From: Dipetalonema caudispina
Lineage: Eukaryota; Nematoda; Chromadorea; Rhabditida; Onchocercidae
Assembly: GCA_013365325.1 (NCBI GenBank)
Contig: JABVXV010000002.1
Coordinates: 434,001-498,000 of the forward strand
DNA: 64,000 nt
Direction: 5' to 3'
This document shows positions 25,546 to 42,319 of this stretch, piece by piece. Each line of letters opens with the position of its first letter. Within the stretch, counting starts at the first letter, position 1. The notes beneath the pieces are model-generated. The model made no database searches, was not told the origin of the DNA, and saw nothing but the letters and a program-made list of their open reading frames with translations. The translations under genes and the position numbers were made by a program.

Positions 25546-26707
25546 CTGAGAAGCTATGATTCAGCTCTTTCCGATTCCTTCTTTTACACTTTAAGTACTT
25601 CACCAACTGCCGCTAAAAATTGTGCTGAGATTAGAGGATCTTATCTTCTTCCGACATGAAATCACTTCCAGCGAATAAACATCGAGCTCATAGAATATCT
25701 TCTCAAATCACTGCAACAAACAACTTCATGTTAATAACATTTCACTGATTTAAATCATTTTTTGGAATCCACGTTTTAAACTCCACAGTTGCTCATGCTG
25801 ACCAGAACTTCAATGTTACAAAACATCAAAACGCACATCAAAATCCCCAACAGAATAACTTGTCCGCAGGCAACTTAATTCAACCCTAAAAATAGATCAA
25901 CTTAAGGAGAAATCCCGCTCATGTGCAGTATATGCGGGATCAACCTCAAAATAAGATCATAACAAGTAGAAAGGCAAGAAACCTTCAGTGGCACTTCTTC
26001 AACGTTGCAAGGAATTAAGGAGAACTGATATCGGACATTCGCATCTTTTGAGAAGTCGGATTAAATGAGACCTTCTTTACAAAAAAGAATAAACCAATGT
26101 ACTATAAATCCATTTTTACTCCGTTCCTCTCTCTTACATCATTCCGAAAAGACAAATAAAAGGACTCAACCAAAGTGGATGCTAGTAATACTTTCAGTCA
26201 GATAAATTGATTCGAATCAGTTCGAAACAAGGAGAGCAAAATTAGTTCTAACGCTTTTATTCTAAAAGCAGAACCGATATTTTCTAAACATACAAACAGA
26301 AACACATTAGAATCGGAACTGAATATGCAATTCTAGTGCTTGATTAATTTCCTAAAATGATTCGAAAAAAATGACAGAAATGCCACTGCCTCATGAAATC
26401 ATTAAAACAGTCCTCTTAGAACCAAAGAACATTCGATCGGCTAATGAACAGAAACAGGTATTCAGTAAATATGATAGAACTGATGAATGTGAGCATAAAC
26501 CATTACACAAACAAAACAGAGTGCCAGTCTAACATATATAACAGTAAAATACTCTGTCATGTTTCCTAAAACTTACAATAAATTACAATAATAGCACAGT
26601 ATAGCTTTTTTCAACATAAACGAAATCTGCTGAAATTAGGTTGAAGAAGATCCACTATTACTCAATATCAGGTAACATAAAGTGTAATCATCAACCATAT
26701 GGACACT
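25546..26707. other. Spacer between atp-2 and prmt-5
   Basis: About 1.2 kb between the atp-2 stop and the prmt-5 start, both on the minus strand. Short minus-strand ATGs near 25660 meet stops within a few codons, supporting 25545 as the prmt-5 start. I see no further gene; expected content is the atp-2 3' UTR and the prmt-5 promoter. Confidence 0.5.
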
Positions 26708-31613
<4,906 letters not shown>

Positions 31614-32985
31614 ACGTCACGCCTTAAAAAAAGAAATTATACGAAGTAAAATATAGCCATATAAGCGGCTCGAGGTAGTTAAAACGAACTGAATATTGTT
31701 CATTCATTTTACAAATAATAAATTAAATAATGGCAGTTGTTACGACTTTGAACAAATTGCTATTATCCAATTTTGAATCACAAAATTCCATAATTATTGG
31801 GGATATTTTAAACTTGATCAGTTACTACAATAAGCCCAAAAACCCCTCCTTCTTTATCATAAAAAATTAATGAAAGTGCCAAACCCCAATCCACAACTAC
31901 CACACACCTCCCCTTCATATCATTTCATGATTTGGGCACTAAACAAAATTCGTACGTGATCACGAGACGTAAAGTTCGACCATCTACCACTCAATGCACC
32001 TACAAGAACCAACTGACTGCATCACGAAAATGTGCCAGCTAATGAGTTCATAGCAATATGTATGAATTTAGCATACTGTTGTGAGTTCTATGGAAATCAT
32101 TTAGAGCAACGCTTCAACAAGCTTTATTCACAATATAGTGCATACAAGCAGCAAATATAATCAATATTCTCGCTCAAAATATGTGGGACACATAAAGATG
32201 GAAGAGAAATAGCAAGCACCGAGGAATGGAGTAATTGATAAGGCTTACTGGAAATATGTATTTAAAGACATAATAATAAGTAAAAACCATAAACAAGTTG
32301 AGATCGGTTATGCTAGCATAACATCTCAAAGAATTAATGTTTGATGCTGATACAATTGCTTAATTCTACTGCTTGAACCACCCGCAAGATTAATTTTTCC
32401 AATAACAAGACACTAATCAATTTTTTCCCCAGTCAGCACGATTCTATCCTTGCCAATAACCATAATCATATTTCAGCTAAGATATATAACTGCTTCTTAT
32501 ATACAAGACTAATCTACTTTATGTAGAGAAAGCTTTAACAAATTGCAAAAATTTCTTAGATGACGGGCAAAACCTACACTTTGACTGTAACATGTGGCTA
32601 TTACACAGCATGTATTAACTAGTGAAAAAAAGGAAACGAAAACCACATCACAGAGAAATGAGCAAGGCATAGTGGTATTCGGCATGAGGCGATATATAAC
32701 ACTAACAAAAAGCTCAAATTACTCAGACTGTAATGATCTTATTATGAAGCTTCCTTTTTGTAGGGAATTCCGGGCGAAAACTACCCTTATTATATAGCTT
32801 ATTGAAGGGCAGAAATTAGAAGAATTGAGGATCGCACTCTCTGAAATTTTCATTGGATAACTATTGCAACAAATTATGAGTTAATCTCGCACATCAGCAA
32901 CTCTCGACAAAAGAATGAAACAAAATCACACTTAAAAGACAAGTTAAAGAAAAGAAAAAATCAGCCCTTGAATTTCTTTCAGTCT
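31614..32985. other. Spacer between ran-2 and atp-2
   Basis: About 1.4 kb between the ran-2 stop and the atp-2 ATG on the minus strand. I find no conserved reading frame and no RNA gene. A 67-codon plus-strand frame at 32594-32797 has no coding character. Confidence 0.5.
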
Positions 32986-35900
32986 CTACTGGAAGCTCAT
33001 GGCTTGCATTAACCGATCGATTGCAACACTTTGATCCGGATAGGTTTGTTTTATCGTGTCACTGAAATTAAACGAATTCTCATTTTCCTACATGAATATG
33101 GTAAGACGCAACAGAACTTTGAAATTTTCAAAAATTTTACTTTTGCTAAATATCATTTCAGTTTAGCCAACACCAAAATCTGTGCACTTTAATATTTCAC
33201 AAAGGCTGAAAAGGGGATTACTTACAAAGAAAAAGCGATGGTTGGATATAAATCTCGAAAATGTCCGCGCTTTATCATTGATTCTAGTAAGAAAATCACA
33301 CTGTTGATATCAGCCATTGCCTGAGGAGCTTCTAACTGCAAATGGTTACAAATGAGATAAAAAATCTCGAATCTACAAGTCATAAATGAATAAATGTTCA
33401 TAGCAGAAAAAATCTTCAGGCTATTGCACATATTTTACTGATATAAAAGACCTAGCATTTCCTTTTGCTTTTTTGATAATTACTTCTAATAAAAGCGAGA
33501 AGAAAAGAGTAACCCGACAGAACTGTCACTTAGATGTATGAAGAAATAACAAACCCGAACAGCACCAGCGAATGCTAACAACTGATTGCATATTGATTCT
33601 GTGGCTGAAACTGGTTGACGTTTGACTTTTTTCGCTGCAGTTAAAATCGTATCTGCAATAACACAGCAAATGAATTATATCCTAACATTACAATTGAAAA
33701 AAAGCAGAATAAATATAATTAAAAAGATAACACTTCAGAAGACGATTACTTCTGATCACTTAAAACACATTTTGATACTTTGCACGAATCATCGTTTTCA
33801 TAAGCTTTCAAAAAACTGTTTTATCTCTGAATCTTATTTCGCCCCTCGCTGTACTCTGCGCTTAAAAATTTCAGAAAAATTGTTTACTACTCAAAATGTT
33901 TAATAAAAAAGGAGTTGACCTGCCAGTGTCACGATTTTCTCTTTCAATACTTGCATATCAGAACTTCTCAAAGAAAGCAATGTGCAAAAGGAACACAATA
34001 AAGCTGATGTCATTTCCTGAGTTCTTCCATATAAATCAGCCTGAAACACCAAGTAAACAGAACCAAAATGATAACTACATAAAAACAGAAATACTATTTG
34101 GAATCGCATACCTTAAGAGAAAAATAAGACATTAAGTCTAAATGCTTCTGCTAAGTATGTGACAGCATCTCAGAAATGAAAAAGTAAGCACAGAAAGATT
34201 TCGACGATTATGTGATGAGGAAATATATACAGAGTACGAAAAGTGAAAGTATAAATAATAAAAAAAGGCTTTCTTGTTTGGAAGACAAGGTCTGTAACAG
34301 GAAAAAAGTAGCGTACTTGCAGTGTTTCCGGAAGAGTGTTCACATGTGATAATAGAACGTCCAGTACGGCAACTGACGGCTTTTGTATGAATAAAATTAT
34401 ATCATCCTAAAATCTTAACATACATGAAAACATTGTAACGAACCAAAAAAAGAAACAGTTACTATGAAATCAACTCCTTTTAAAAACAATTAGCTGTAAA
34501 AGAATTATTGGAAATATCGTTTTAAACTTAACCAGGGTTAGATGTACAAATTTTTTTACTCGTACATTACTACGCTTTTCAGCATATTCATCATCCCTTT
34601 CATTCCACGACTCTCGTTTCAGTTCATCGATAACAGATATTTCCTCCATCAAAGAGCCCTGATCATTGCTATAAAAAAAATCATAAACAACACCACAGAT
34701 TTTGTCAGTCCAATTAAATCTTAATTTTGTGAATCTTATTATTATAAGAAGCTGATAACTAACATGAATACTGTACCATATATGATTTTACAATAAATTT
34801 AAAAACCAAGAATAATATATGCAGAGTCGTATTATCGCTTTTTCCCGATTTTTTGCTATATTTAAGTAAAGCTTCGCGATTTATTTAAAACAATGAAGAA
34901 AATGGATTTCGTTTTTCATTCTTTTTCACTTTTCCTGATCAAAATTCTACCTTTCGCTTCCCAAATCTAGGAACCGAATATAGGAAAATTCCTCTTTCAA
35001 TTCACCGAAACGATGTCCAATATTGTTAGAGTGCAACGAAAGACGCTCCAAATGAAATCCGCCACTTGCAAAAACACGTACAATCTGCTGCACTGCATCT
35101 GCTCCTAAAGCATTCGAAGAGAAGTCCAAAACCTACAAATGAAAAGTTTGAAAATAACTGCAAGACGAACTTCAACATTACAGAAAGGTTAATATCAACA
35201 AAATCCCTAAATTAAATCTACTGTCTGATTTTGAAAGGAGATAAAATCGGATGGACTGGAATAACCCATTTTAAGGCAATCTAAATAATCGTTATTTAAA
35301 TAGCTGTTACACATACGCCTGTCTCAATTGGAGCAAATTAACTACCAACTAGAGAGTGAGAACTGAAAGAACTATACTCGATGCAATTCGGCAAAATTGG
35401 GAAGTTTGTGCTGATCTTAGTGATATTCTTGCGTTTTGAATGAATTTCAGAATGGACTGTCAAGGAGATATTTCTTCTCGTTATGTATGTTTCATTAATT
35501 CATATACAATTATAAGAACAGACATCACAGGAGTCATCTATCAAGCATCTAGTAAACTCAACAAATGATACTCTATAGTCCGTTGAAAAATAATACCCTC
35601 AGACGTTGATGTGTTGATGAGCTTAAATGTGTTGCTACCGCCAGAATTCCACGCTCATGACAAGCACAAGAACTGAGATCTAGGACTTCAAGTAAGCGTA
35701 ATGAAGGTAACACCTGAAAATAGCATCAACTGATTTCCTTGTTAAAATTGAAGTGGACAATTGAAAACGTCACCAGTTTTCTCACGTCCTTAAAGAAATG
35801 AGATTTGCAGTGTGATGAAAATTTAAAAGTTGTTCCACGTGTGTACTTCACTATAACTGGTTTTAGCTACGAATATGTGAGAAAGATAGCTTCATCTGAC

Positions 35901-38900
35901 CTTTGTGCAACTTATAATTACCAAACAACAGCTTCATTTAAAAAAAAGCTGAACCGAAATTTACATTAGCGCTTTTTAGCATTTTAAGCAGTTAAACAAC
36001 GAAACTTCCATTTATTGATAAAATCAAAGTAATACAGTTTCTGATAAGTGTATGATTTACTTACTTGAGCAAAAGCAGTAGCACCATCAACTTTTAAGGT
36101 ATTTCCACTGAGAATGAGGATTTTCAACTTTGGATTGCTTCTGAATGCATGAATCAGTTCCAACATACCTTCAGCAATGACACCATTTTGGCTTAAATTC
36201 ACTTCTTCTAAGCTTTGCATATTCTGCAACAGATGTGAACAATAAAACTATCATTTTCTAAAATAATACAGCCTGATATCCTAATTTATCTCCGTGCAGC
36301 TCCCACTATGCGCAACGCTCATACTTTTGTTCAGTTAAAAAAAGTACTTTAACAGATATTATAAATAGTATTACTTGTCGAAGAGCAGGAGAAAAAAACT
36401 TATCAGGAATAATCTTATTTGGAAACTAACATTTTGTACGTGTTAGATTGATGCATGGCTAGCAAATGATATCTTAAACTTAATATAATTTTACAAATGA
36501 TGATTCACCCTCTTCATTCGCTCTCGCATAACCTCTGCAATCTTTTTGCATGCACCAACACCCATGTGGTTTCTGTGCAAATCCAATACCTTTATAAACT
36601 TCTGCGATAACAATGCCTGGGTGACGGCCTCTACTGCAATAAAATTCATATACAACTCTTCATACACTTTATTCGAAGTCAGCAACACGTTTCGCCGACT
36701 GATGGTAACTTCTTCATAAAAATAAGAAATAACAGGAACATAAATGATCAGTAAATAGACGAATAGGATGTTTCACATATCGATAACGCAGAATCTAACA
36801 AATGATAGCATCTATACCAAAAAGTAACCCTTCCATTGATGAAAAATATCAAACGAGAGGCTCCGAAGAGAGAAACAATTCAGTGTTGTCAGCAAAAATT
36901 TTTGTTCAGGAAATTTTTTGGAGCAAAAAAAAACCAACACTAACTACAAGAAAAGCTATGCTCACCATCCTCTTCAGAATTCCATCGTTGATTTCTAAAT
37001 GAAACTACTGTTTGACAGTTATCACCTTCCAAAGACCTGTCAAGTGCACCTGGAATTGTTTTTAAACTTTCATTGCTTGCCGACGAAAATTTTCGAATCA
37101 ATCAGCAATTTAAAATCAATATGGCATGGAAGAGTTTCTATATGCGGAAAATGTGAAGAAACGTTAGATCTCGCTTGCCTGATCTTAAATATTAAAGCAC
37201 TCCGTTGCTGGTTATTTTGTAAGAAAAGAATGATTAGAACAAATGATATTGACATTAGCAATTGGTACAGCTCTTTAGTATTCCCCCAAAATATCGAAAA
37301 TATATTTAAGAGAAAAAATGAGTTGAAACAAAAATACTGTGAACAGCATTGCCATTTTCTAGTTGTTCATTACCACTTTCATTGTTTGAATCACTAGAAT
37401 GGCTTTCTTCCGAACGAAGTTCCTGACAATCGTCATTCTCTTCACTTTCATCCAGCGTCCCTTGATCATCACTGCAATCATGATCCGAACAATGAAAATA
37501 GCACCACTAAACATAGACAGATCACTTTGTTGAGCTTTAGACAAAGATTAGATAACAAAGAACGCGATACATATATACTAGTAAGCATAGTAAAACGACT
37601 GTGAAATCAATCCACCGGCTAAAGCAAGGAAATCCAATTTAAGATGGAAAGTTTATTGGACGACGTTGGCCGATTGTCACTTCTTGACGGGAAATCAATA
37701 TAAGCGTTGTTTAACGTTCAGTTTAAATACATACTACTTAATTTTTGGAAGATGAAGAGAGAAAGCATGAGCCAATATAGCAAAAATTTCTCACTACTTT
37801 TTATCGAAGCACCAACCTTTCTTCACCCAAATCAATAAAACCATATTTGTCACATTTCGATTTAACTCCATCAAACTGAACTCCCATATTGTTTGTATGC
37901 AGCACGAGGGATCTCAAATGCAAGCCTTGGCTGACTCTACCAAGGATTGTCTCAATCGCGCGTGGACTCAGTTCATTCCCCGATAAATTGATTTCCTAAA
38001 ACATACGACTCGAAATGTTTCCTATATGAAAATCCATAAATCATTACATCTTGGAAAGAAAGCAGAAGGCACACTTCCCACTGCCCCTTGACTATTTCGG
38101 TATTTATCTACTTCGGCTTTATCGAAGTGGACTTTTTAAATGTTGGCCCAAATTTTTCTCCAAAATCGATTTTGCACCGTAATGTTCAATAAAAGGCTTC
38201 CGATGATGGAGTAATGAAGAAAGATTGGTGATGAATTGCATCCAAAGTAAGTGTAATAAATCGACATTTTAAAACTAATTCATTTAGATGGAATAATTGC
38301 TTTCGATTAGCTAAAAAAAGAAATTACAAACAGACCTTCAAACGGGAGTGAAATGGTAGAGAAATATTTGCAATTATAGCTAAAGCACCTTTGTCTCGGC
38401 ATAAACAGTCTCCAAAATTCAAAACTTCAAGATTCCTCAAACGTCGGATTACCTGAAAAAATGGTAAACCTATTTAAATTCAAACCAAAATTCTGCTAAC
38501 ATCGATAGAAACATCAGAGATCCAGTTCCTATAATTTACTATAATTACGAGCATTATTCCTCTTTGTAAGGTTTGGTTTGTGAAATTATTTTAAATATTT
38601 TAAGAAACGTCATCAAATTATGTTTCAGAGACTTCGAATTGGAATTTATACTTCATTAGTAGGTCATTACTTAAATTTAAACCGAGGTATTGGAGACCCA
38701 TTTGTCAGTGTCTCATATGCAATGAAAAAGTATAATGCGCTAATATAGAACCGCAGAATAGTTATGTACGACGGGAAGAATATTTGCTACAAATTAGTAA
38801 CCAAACGCAAACAACCAAACTACCTTTGCCATTGCACGAGCCCCACTCACGGTGAATGTGTTATCGCTAAGGTTGATTATCTTTAAATTGGGATTGTAAC

Positions 38901-41118
38901 GAAATGATTTTGAAAGAGCTTTAATTCCTTCAGCTCTTATGCCATCTTGATACATCGTTATCTCTTCCAGACAGCCCAAAATCTAAGCAAAATTGCAATT
39001 CATTTTGAGTTCTTGAAATGTAAATTGAAAATTTAGAAATGCAAGTTAAAAACGAAACACTATTATTAATTTTCAGTGAATCATGGTTTCAATTAAAATT
39101 GTTCATTTTTTGAATACTTTTTACAAAATATAGTTGACACTAAAAAGTTCCAGCAGACAAAAAAGATTTTTAGCAACAATACTTGGAAAGCTTTTGCTAA
39201 AGCAAAAGCTCCAGGATCCTCCAAACGATTCCTACCAGCAATAAAAGTCTTTAATTGAAAATTTTGTCCATCTCTTCGTGCATTTGTATGGCATCGTATA
39301 AGTGCATTTCCAATAATCTGAAATTTTTTAATGAAGTTCGGAAGAAGTATAGGAATGAATTGTTGGCGATGAATTAGAACAATTACTAACTATATTAGGT
39401 GTTTTCTCAATTACTCATTCAATTTACGAATCGGGTCGATCCATGTTGTCATAGACTAATTGCGTCTATCGACACATGAAAATACTAATTCCCATCATAA
39501 TATTCATGGTCACAATCCGGAATTACTCAAAATTAATTTACCTTTCCTCCAGCGCCTAAGCCATTATTATTTAATTTCAACACTTTCAGCGAATATGCCG
39601 AAGAACTTTCTAGGAACTCCTCAAGTCCTTCTGCACCGATTGGGCCGAATGCATTGTCCGAAAGATCTAATTCGACTAATCGCGTCCCACACCTAATCAT
39701 AGCACCACACAGAGAACGCTGCAAATTTCACTTTCCGTTTCTTTTCAAAACATGTTAGGAAGTTTAAAAATATGTGTATAATTGGTTCTTCAACTTTAGC
39801 ACATACCATAATACTGGAAGTTTGGATAGGGGACTTGCTCTGAGCAAAATGTATCCCATTGCTAAATATTTACGCATAATTAGTTAAAAGCATGTTTTCC
39901 TGAACATGAGAGTTCACAACATCAAATATATTATTTAATAGATTGAGGTAAAATAGTAAACTGCGAGCAATTTTCCTCCTAGTTAAATCCACGTGTTCTG
40001 AAGTAAATAATAATCAACAAATGAAGTCGAACCAGAATTGGAGGAATTTCTTCTTTCAGTCGTCCAGTAAACATATCGCTCCATAACGCTCGCTGGAAGT
40101 AACTGACTGGAGTTGAAGAAAATTAGGATAAAAAGTCATGTCTGCTATATGTAAGTTGAAATTTCATTGAATTAAATAACAGCGATCAATAACCATTTCA
40201 AATCAGTATCCGAAAGCACTAATTGTCTAAATTCAATGAAACCATCGAAGTGGTAAGTCATGGGAAAAGAAAAAGAAATATTTCGCATTTGAGTTTATTT
40301 TTTTAGCAACTCAAATGATTTCGCCTCACACATTTTGACTTCCGCATTTAACTTGATAACTCTAGATAGTTAGGAAGATTCATGAATCTTTATGATTCAT
40401 GAGCATAGGAACGTCAAGCAGTGGGAGAGAATTAAACTCAATTATAGTTAACACAAGTACAACTGACTGGCGATAAACTATAAAAAGAAGGTATGCGTAA
40501 GATGTAAAAAGAATTCTACATTAAATAACAAGAGCAACTAATTGCAAACCTATATGAAAATCAAAAGTGCAGATAGGTTTTTTAAAAAAAAGCCTGCATT
40601 TGGATCACCGATTTTCAATATGTTCACACATTTAAAATCCACGAAACATAAATACAGCATTGAATTTGTATCTTCAAGCATGTCCTTAACAGGATGAATC
40701 AGACTTGTCTTAGCCAAAAATTGTTTTCCGGAATTGATCAACGTGACTTCATAATGTAAAATAACCTTCAGTTCAGGATGAAGTTCTAGTGCATGCGCAA
40801 GTCGTTGTCCTGCTCCAACGCCTAAAGTATTACCTCGAAGTTCCAGAACTTCTACAACCTCAGCATCCTCTATAATTTTCGCCATGTTTTCAGCTGAAAC
40901 AAATATTTCATAGTTTCTTAAAAATACACGTGAACAACTTCTACCACTTTGTAAATTCTTTGAGTTATTTCCTTATAAGCAACATATTTCAAAAAGAAAT
41001 TTACAGCTTAGAAAAGACGACATAGTAACAAACCATCAGCTCCGTTGTCCAATTTTTGCTGTTCGTCAAGGAATGAAAGCGTCCATTCGCCATTTATTTC
41101 GACCGACTTCTTCATCAT
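32986..41118 (-). CDS. ran-2: Ran GTPase-activating protein with partly duplicated LRR domain
   Basis: RanGAP stimulates GTP hydrolysis by Ran to drive nucleocytoplasmic transport. First block, phased exons: 41118-41034, 40893-40766, 40092-40033, 39718-39542, 39317-39183, 38982-38824, 38452-38336, 37995-37817 and 37471-37345. It gives the full RanGAP LRR solenoid (ELRGNTLGVGAGQRLA, ALWSDMFTGR, ELDLSDNAFGP, FIAGRNRLEDPGA, LSDNTFTVSGARAMAK) and an acidic Glu/Ser/Asp tail. Second block: about 36703-36509, then 36223-36065, 35713-35597, 35132-34951 and 34668-34533 repeat the last LRRs and the tail in diverged form. C-terminal RanGAP domain: 34406-34317, 34040-33920, 33652-33555, 33335-33226 and 33061-32986. 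Joined, this would be about 815 aa, longer than human RanGAP1 (587). The link between the blocks (37345 to about 36703) is not phase-resolved, so two adjacent genes cannot be excluded. Confidence 0.88.
34533..36223 (-). repeat. RanGAP exon block B (second, diverged copy)
   Basis: Four exons of 159, 117, 182 and 136 bp. They encode 'LEEVNLSQNGVIAEGMLELI', 'LEVLDLSSCACHERGIL', a solenoid end in DLGSER, and a tail starting SNDQGSLMEE. The first two have exactly the lengths of their block A partners, and the third differs by one codon. An additional upstream exon (about 36703-36509, VLDLHRNHMGVGACKKIAE) resembles another LRR pair. Confidence 0.85.
37345..38982 (-). repeat. RanGAP exon block A (first copy of duplicated LRR exons)
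   Basis: Four exons of 159, 117, 179 and 127 bp. They encode 'LEEITMYQDGIRAEGIKALS', 'LEVLNFGDCLCRDKGAL', a solenoid end in DLGEER, and the acidic tail starting SDDQGTLDE. They pair one-to-one with block B at 34533-36223, with the same exon order and intron phases. Confidence 0.85.
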
Positions 41119-42319
41119 TATTTCTTCCTTCACATAATCATTAGACTTTCAGAAAAACATTTCGGACGAATGAAATTTGCGATTAATCAAAGCTGGCGTC
41201 AACAGAATACTAATTAATACAAAGAGGCTAAAGCCAAGCAATGCAAATCACAGCATAAGTGTGTGTAAAGCTGAATGCAAATGAAGCTCATAAATTAAAA
41301 CAGAGATGAAAAAAGAAGTCCACCTATTATTTCTTTCAGAGACGGTCAAATTATAAGGTTATATTAGGAATTGGAAAAAAAGCGGCTTTTGACCCAAAAT
41401 CCTGTTTCAACAATATTGAATTCAAAGTATATGTAAAGGAGATGAAACAATTTTGCAAGAAAGAAAAAGTATTGAAAGATTTTATTTTGTCTAAAAATAA
41501 AACCAAATAAAGAGATAAAAGCAGAAACATCGATGAAACCAACAGATAGAATATCATAGGAAAAAATAAAATTTTAAGAAGGCTCATGGGACACAAAATG
41601 GTCTCGTGAATTACATAAAAATAACAATGATTTTGTTCCTACCGTATTATTCTATCTTCAGTTTTGCCTAGAAAGTTAGGAGTATGGCATGGACAAAATT
41701 AATAAGCACCTAACAGGAATGACTCTATGTAGCTATGAAAATATAAAAGTTCCTCTCATCGATATTAGAAATGCAATTCAATGAAAATAATTCAAAAATA
41801 ATTCATTTTCTTGCGTTGCATTTCAGAATATGCGTAACCATAATCGTGAGTAGATCAAAAATTATATAATTAATCATAATGCGAATTTTCCGAGAATTAA
41901 AGAAAATATGATGACAAGCAGTGAATATTTAATCATGTTTCAAAAACCTTTACATGATGGAGCGCTTGCTAACACAATACAAAAATCAAAAAGCTATTCA
42001 TACCTACTTTAATTTCTTTACACTCCCTCTTTAAATTACAGAATGTGTGAAATGGAGTATCAATTTAGGCCATTATCAAACATGATCGATGTTAGTGCAC
42101 GATTTCTCTCTGATAGTAATTTCGGTAAGGATATCCATCAGTTTTGCTGACTACTGACAAAGGGTTGGTGTTTTATACGGAAATGTGAATAAACAGGAAA
42201 TGATGAATTCAGCAGAGATTTACTGAAAAGAATTTAAAAAGTTAGGAGGAATAAAAACCTGTCTTATGGAAGTTATTTCAATTAGCGTATAACATAAAAG
42301 ATAAGAATTCGAAGAAACT
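41119..42319. other. Spacer between the NFX1-type gene and ran-2
   Basis: About 1.2 kb between the upstream gene's stop and the ran-2 start on the minus strand. An 81-codon minus-strand frame at 41351-41596 is Phe/Leu-rich, low in complexity and resembles nothing known. I call no gene here. Confidence 0.5.

Noticed and set aside
36999..37397. 132-codon plus-strand open frame between the two RanGAP blocks
   Set aside because: It overlaps the ran-2 acidic exon in antisense, has no acceptor or promoter signal, and matches no family. The minus-strand RanGAP reading explains its 3' part.
40381..40401. Small palindrome with 8-bp arms and 5-nt loop in a ran-2 intron
   Set aside because: Short AT-rich palindromes of this size occur by chance at this composition.
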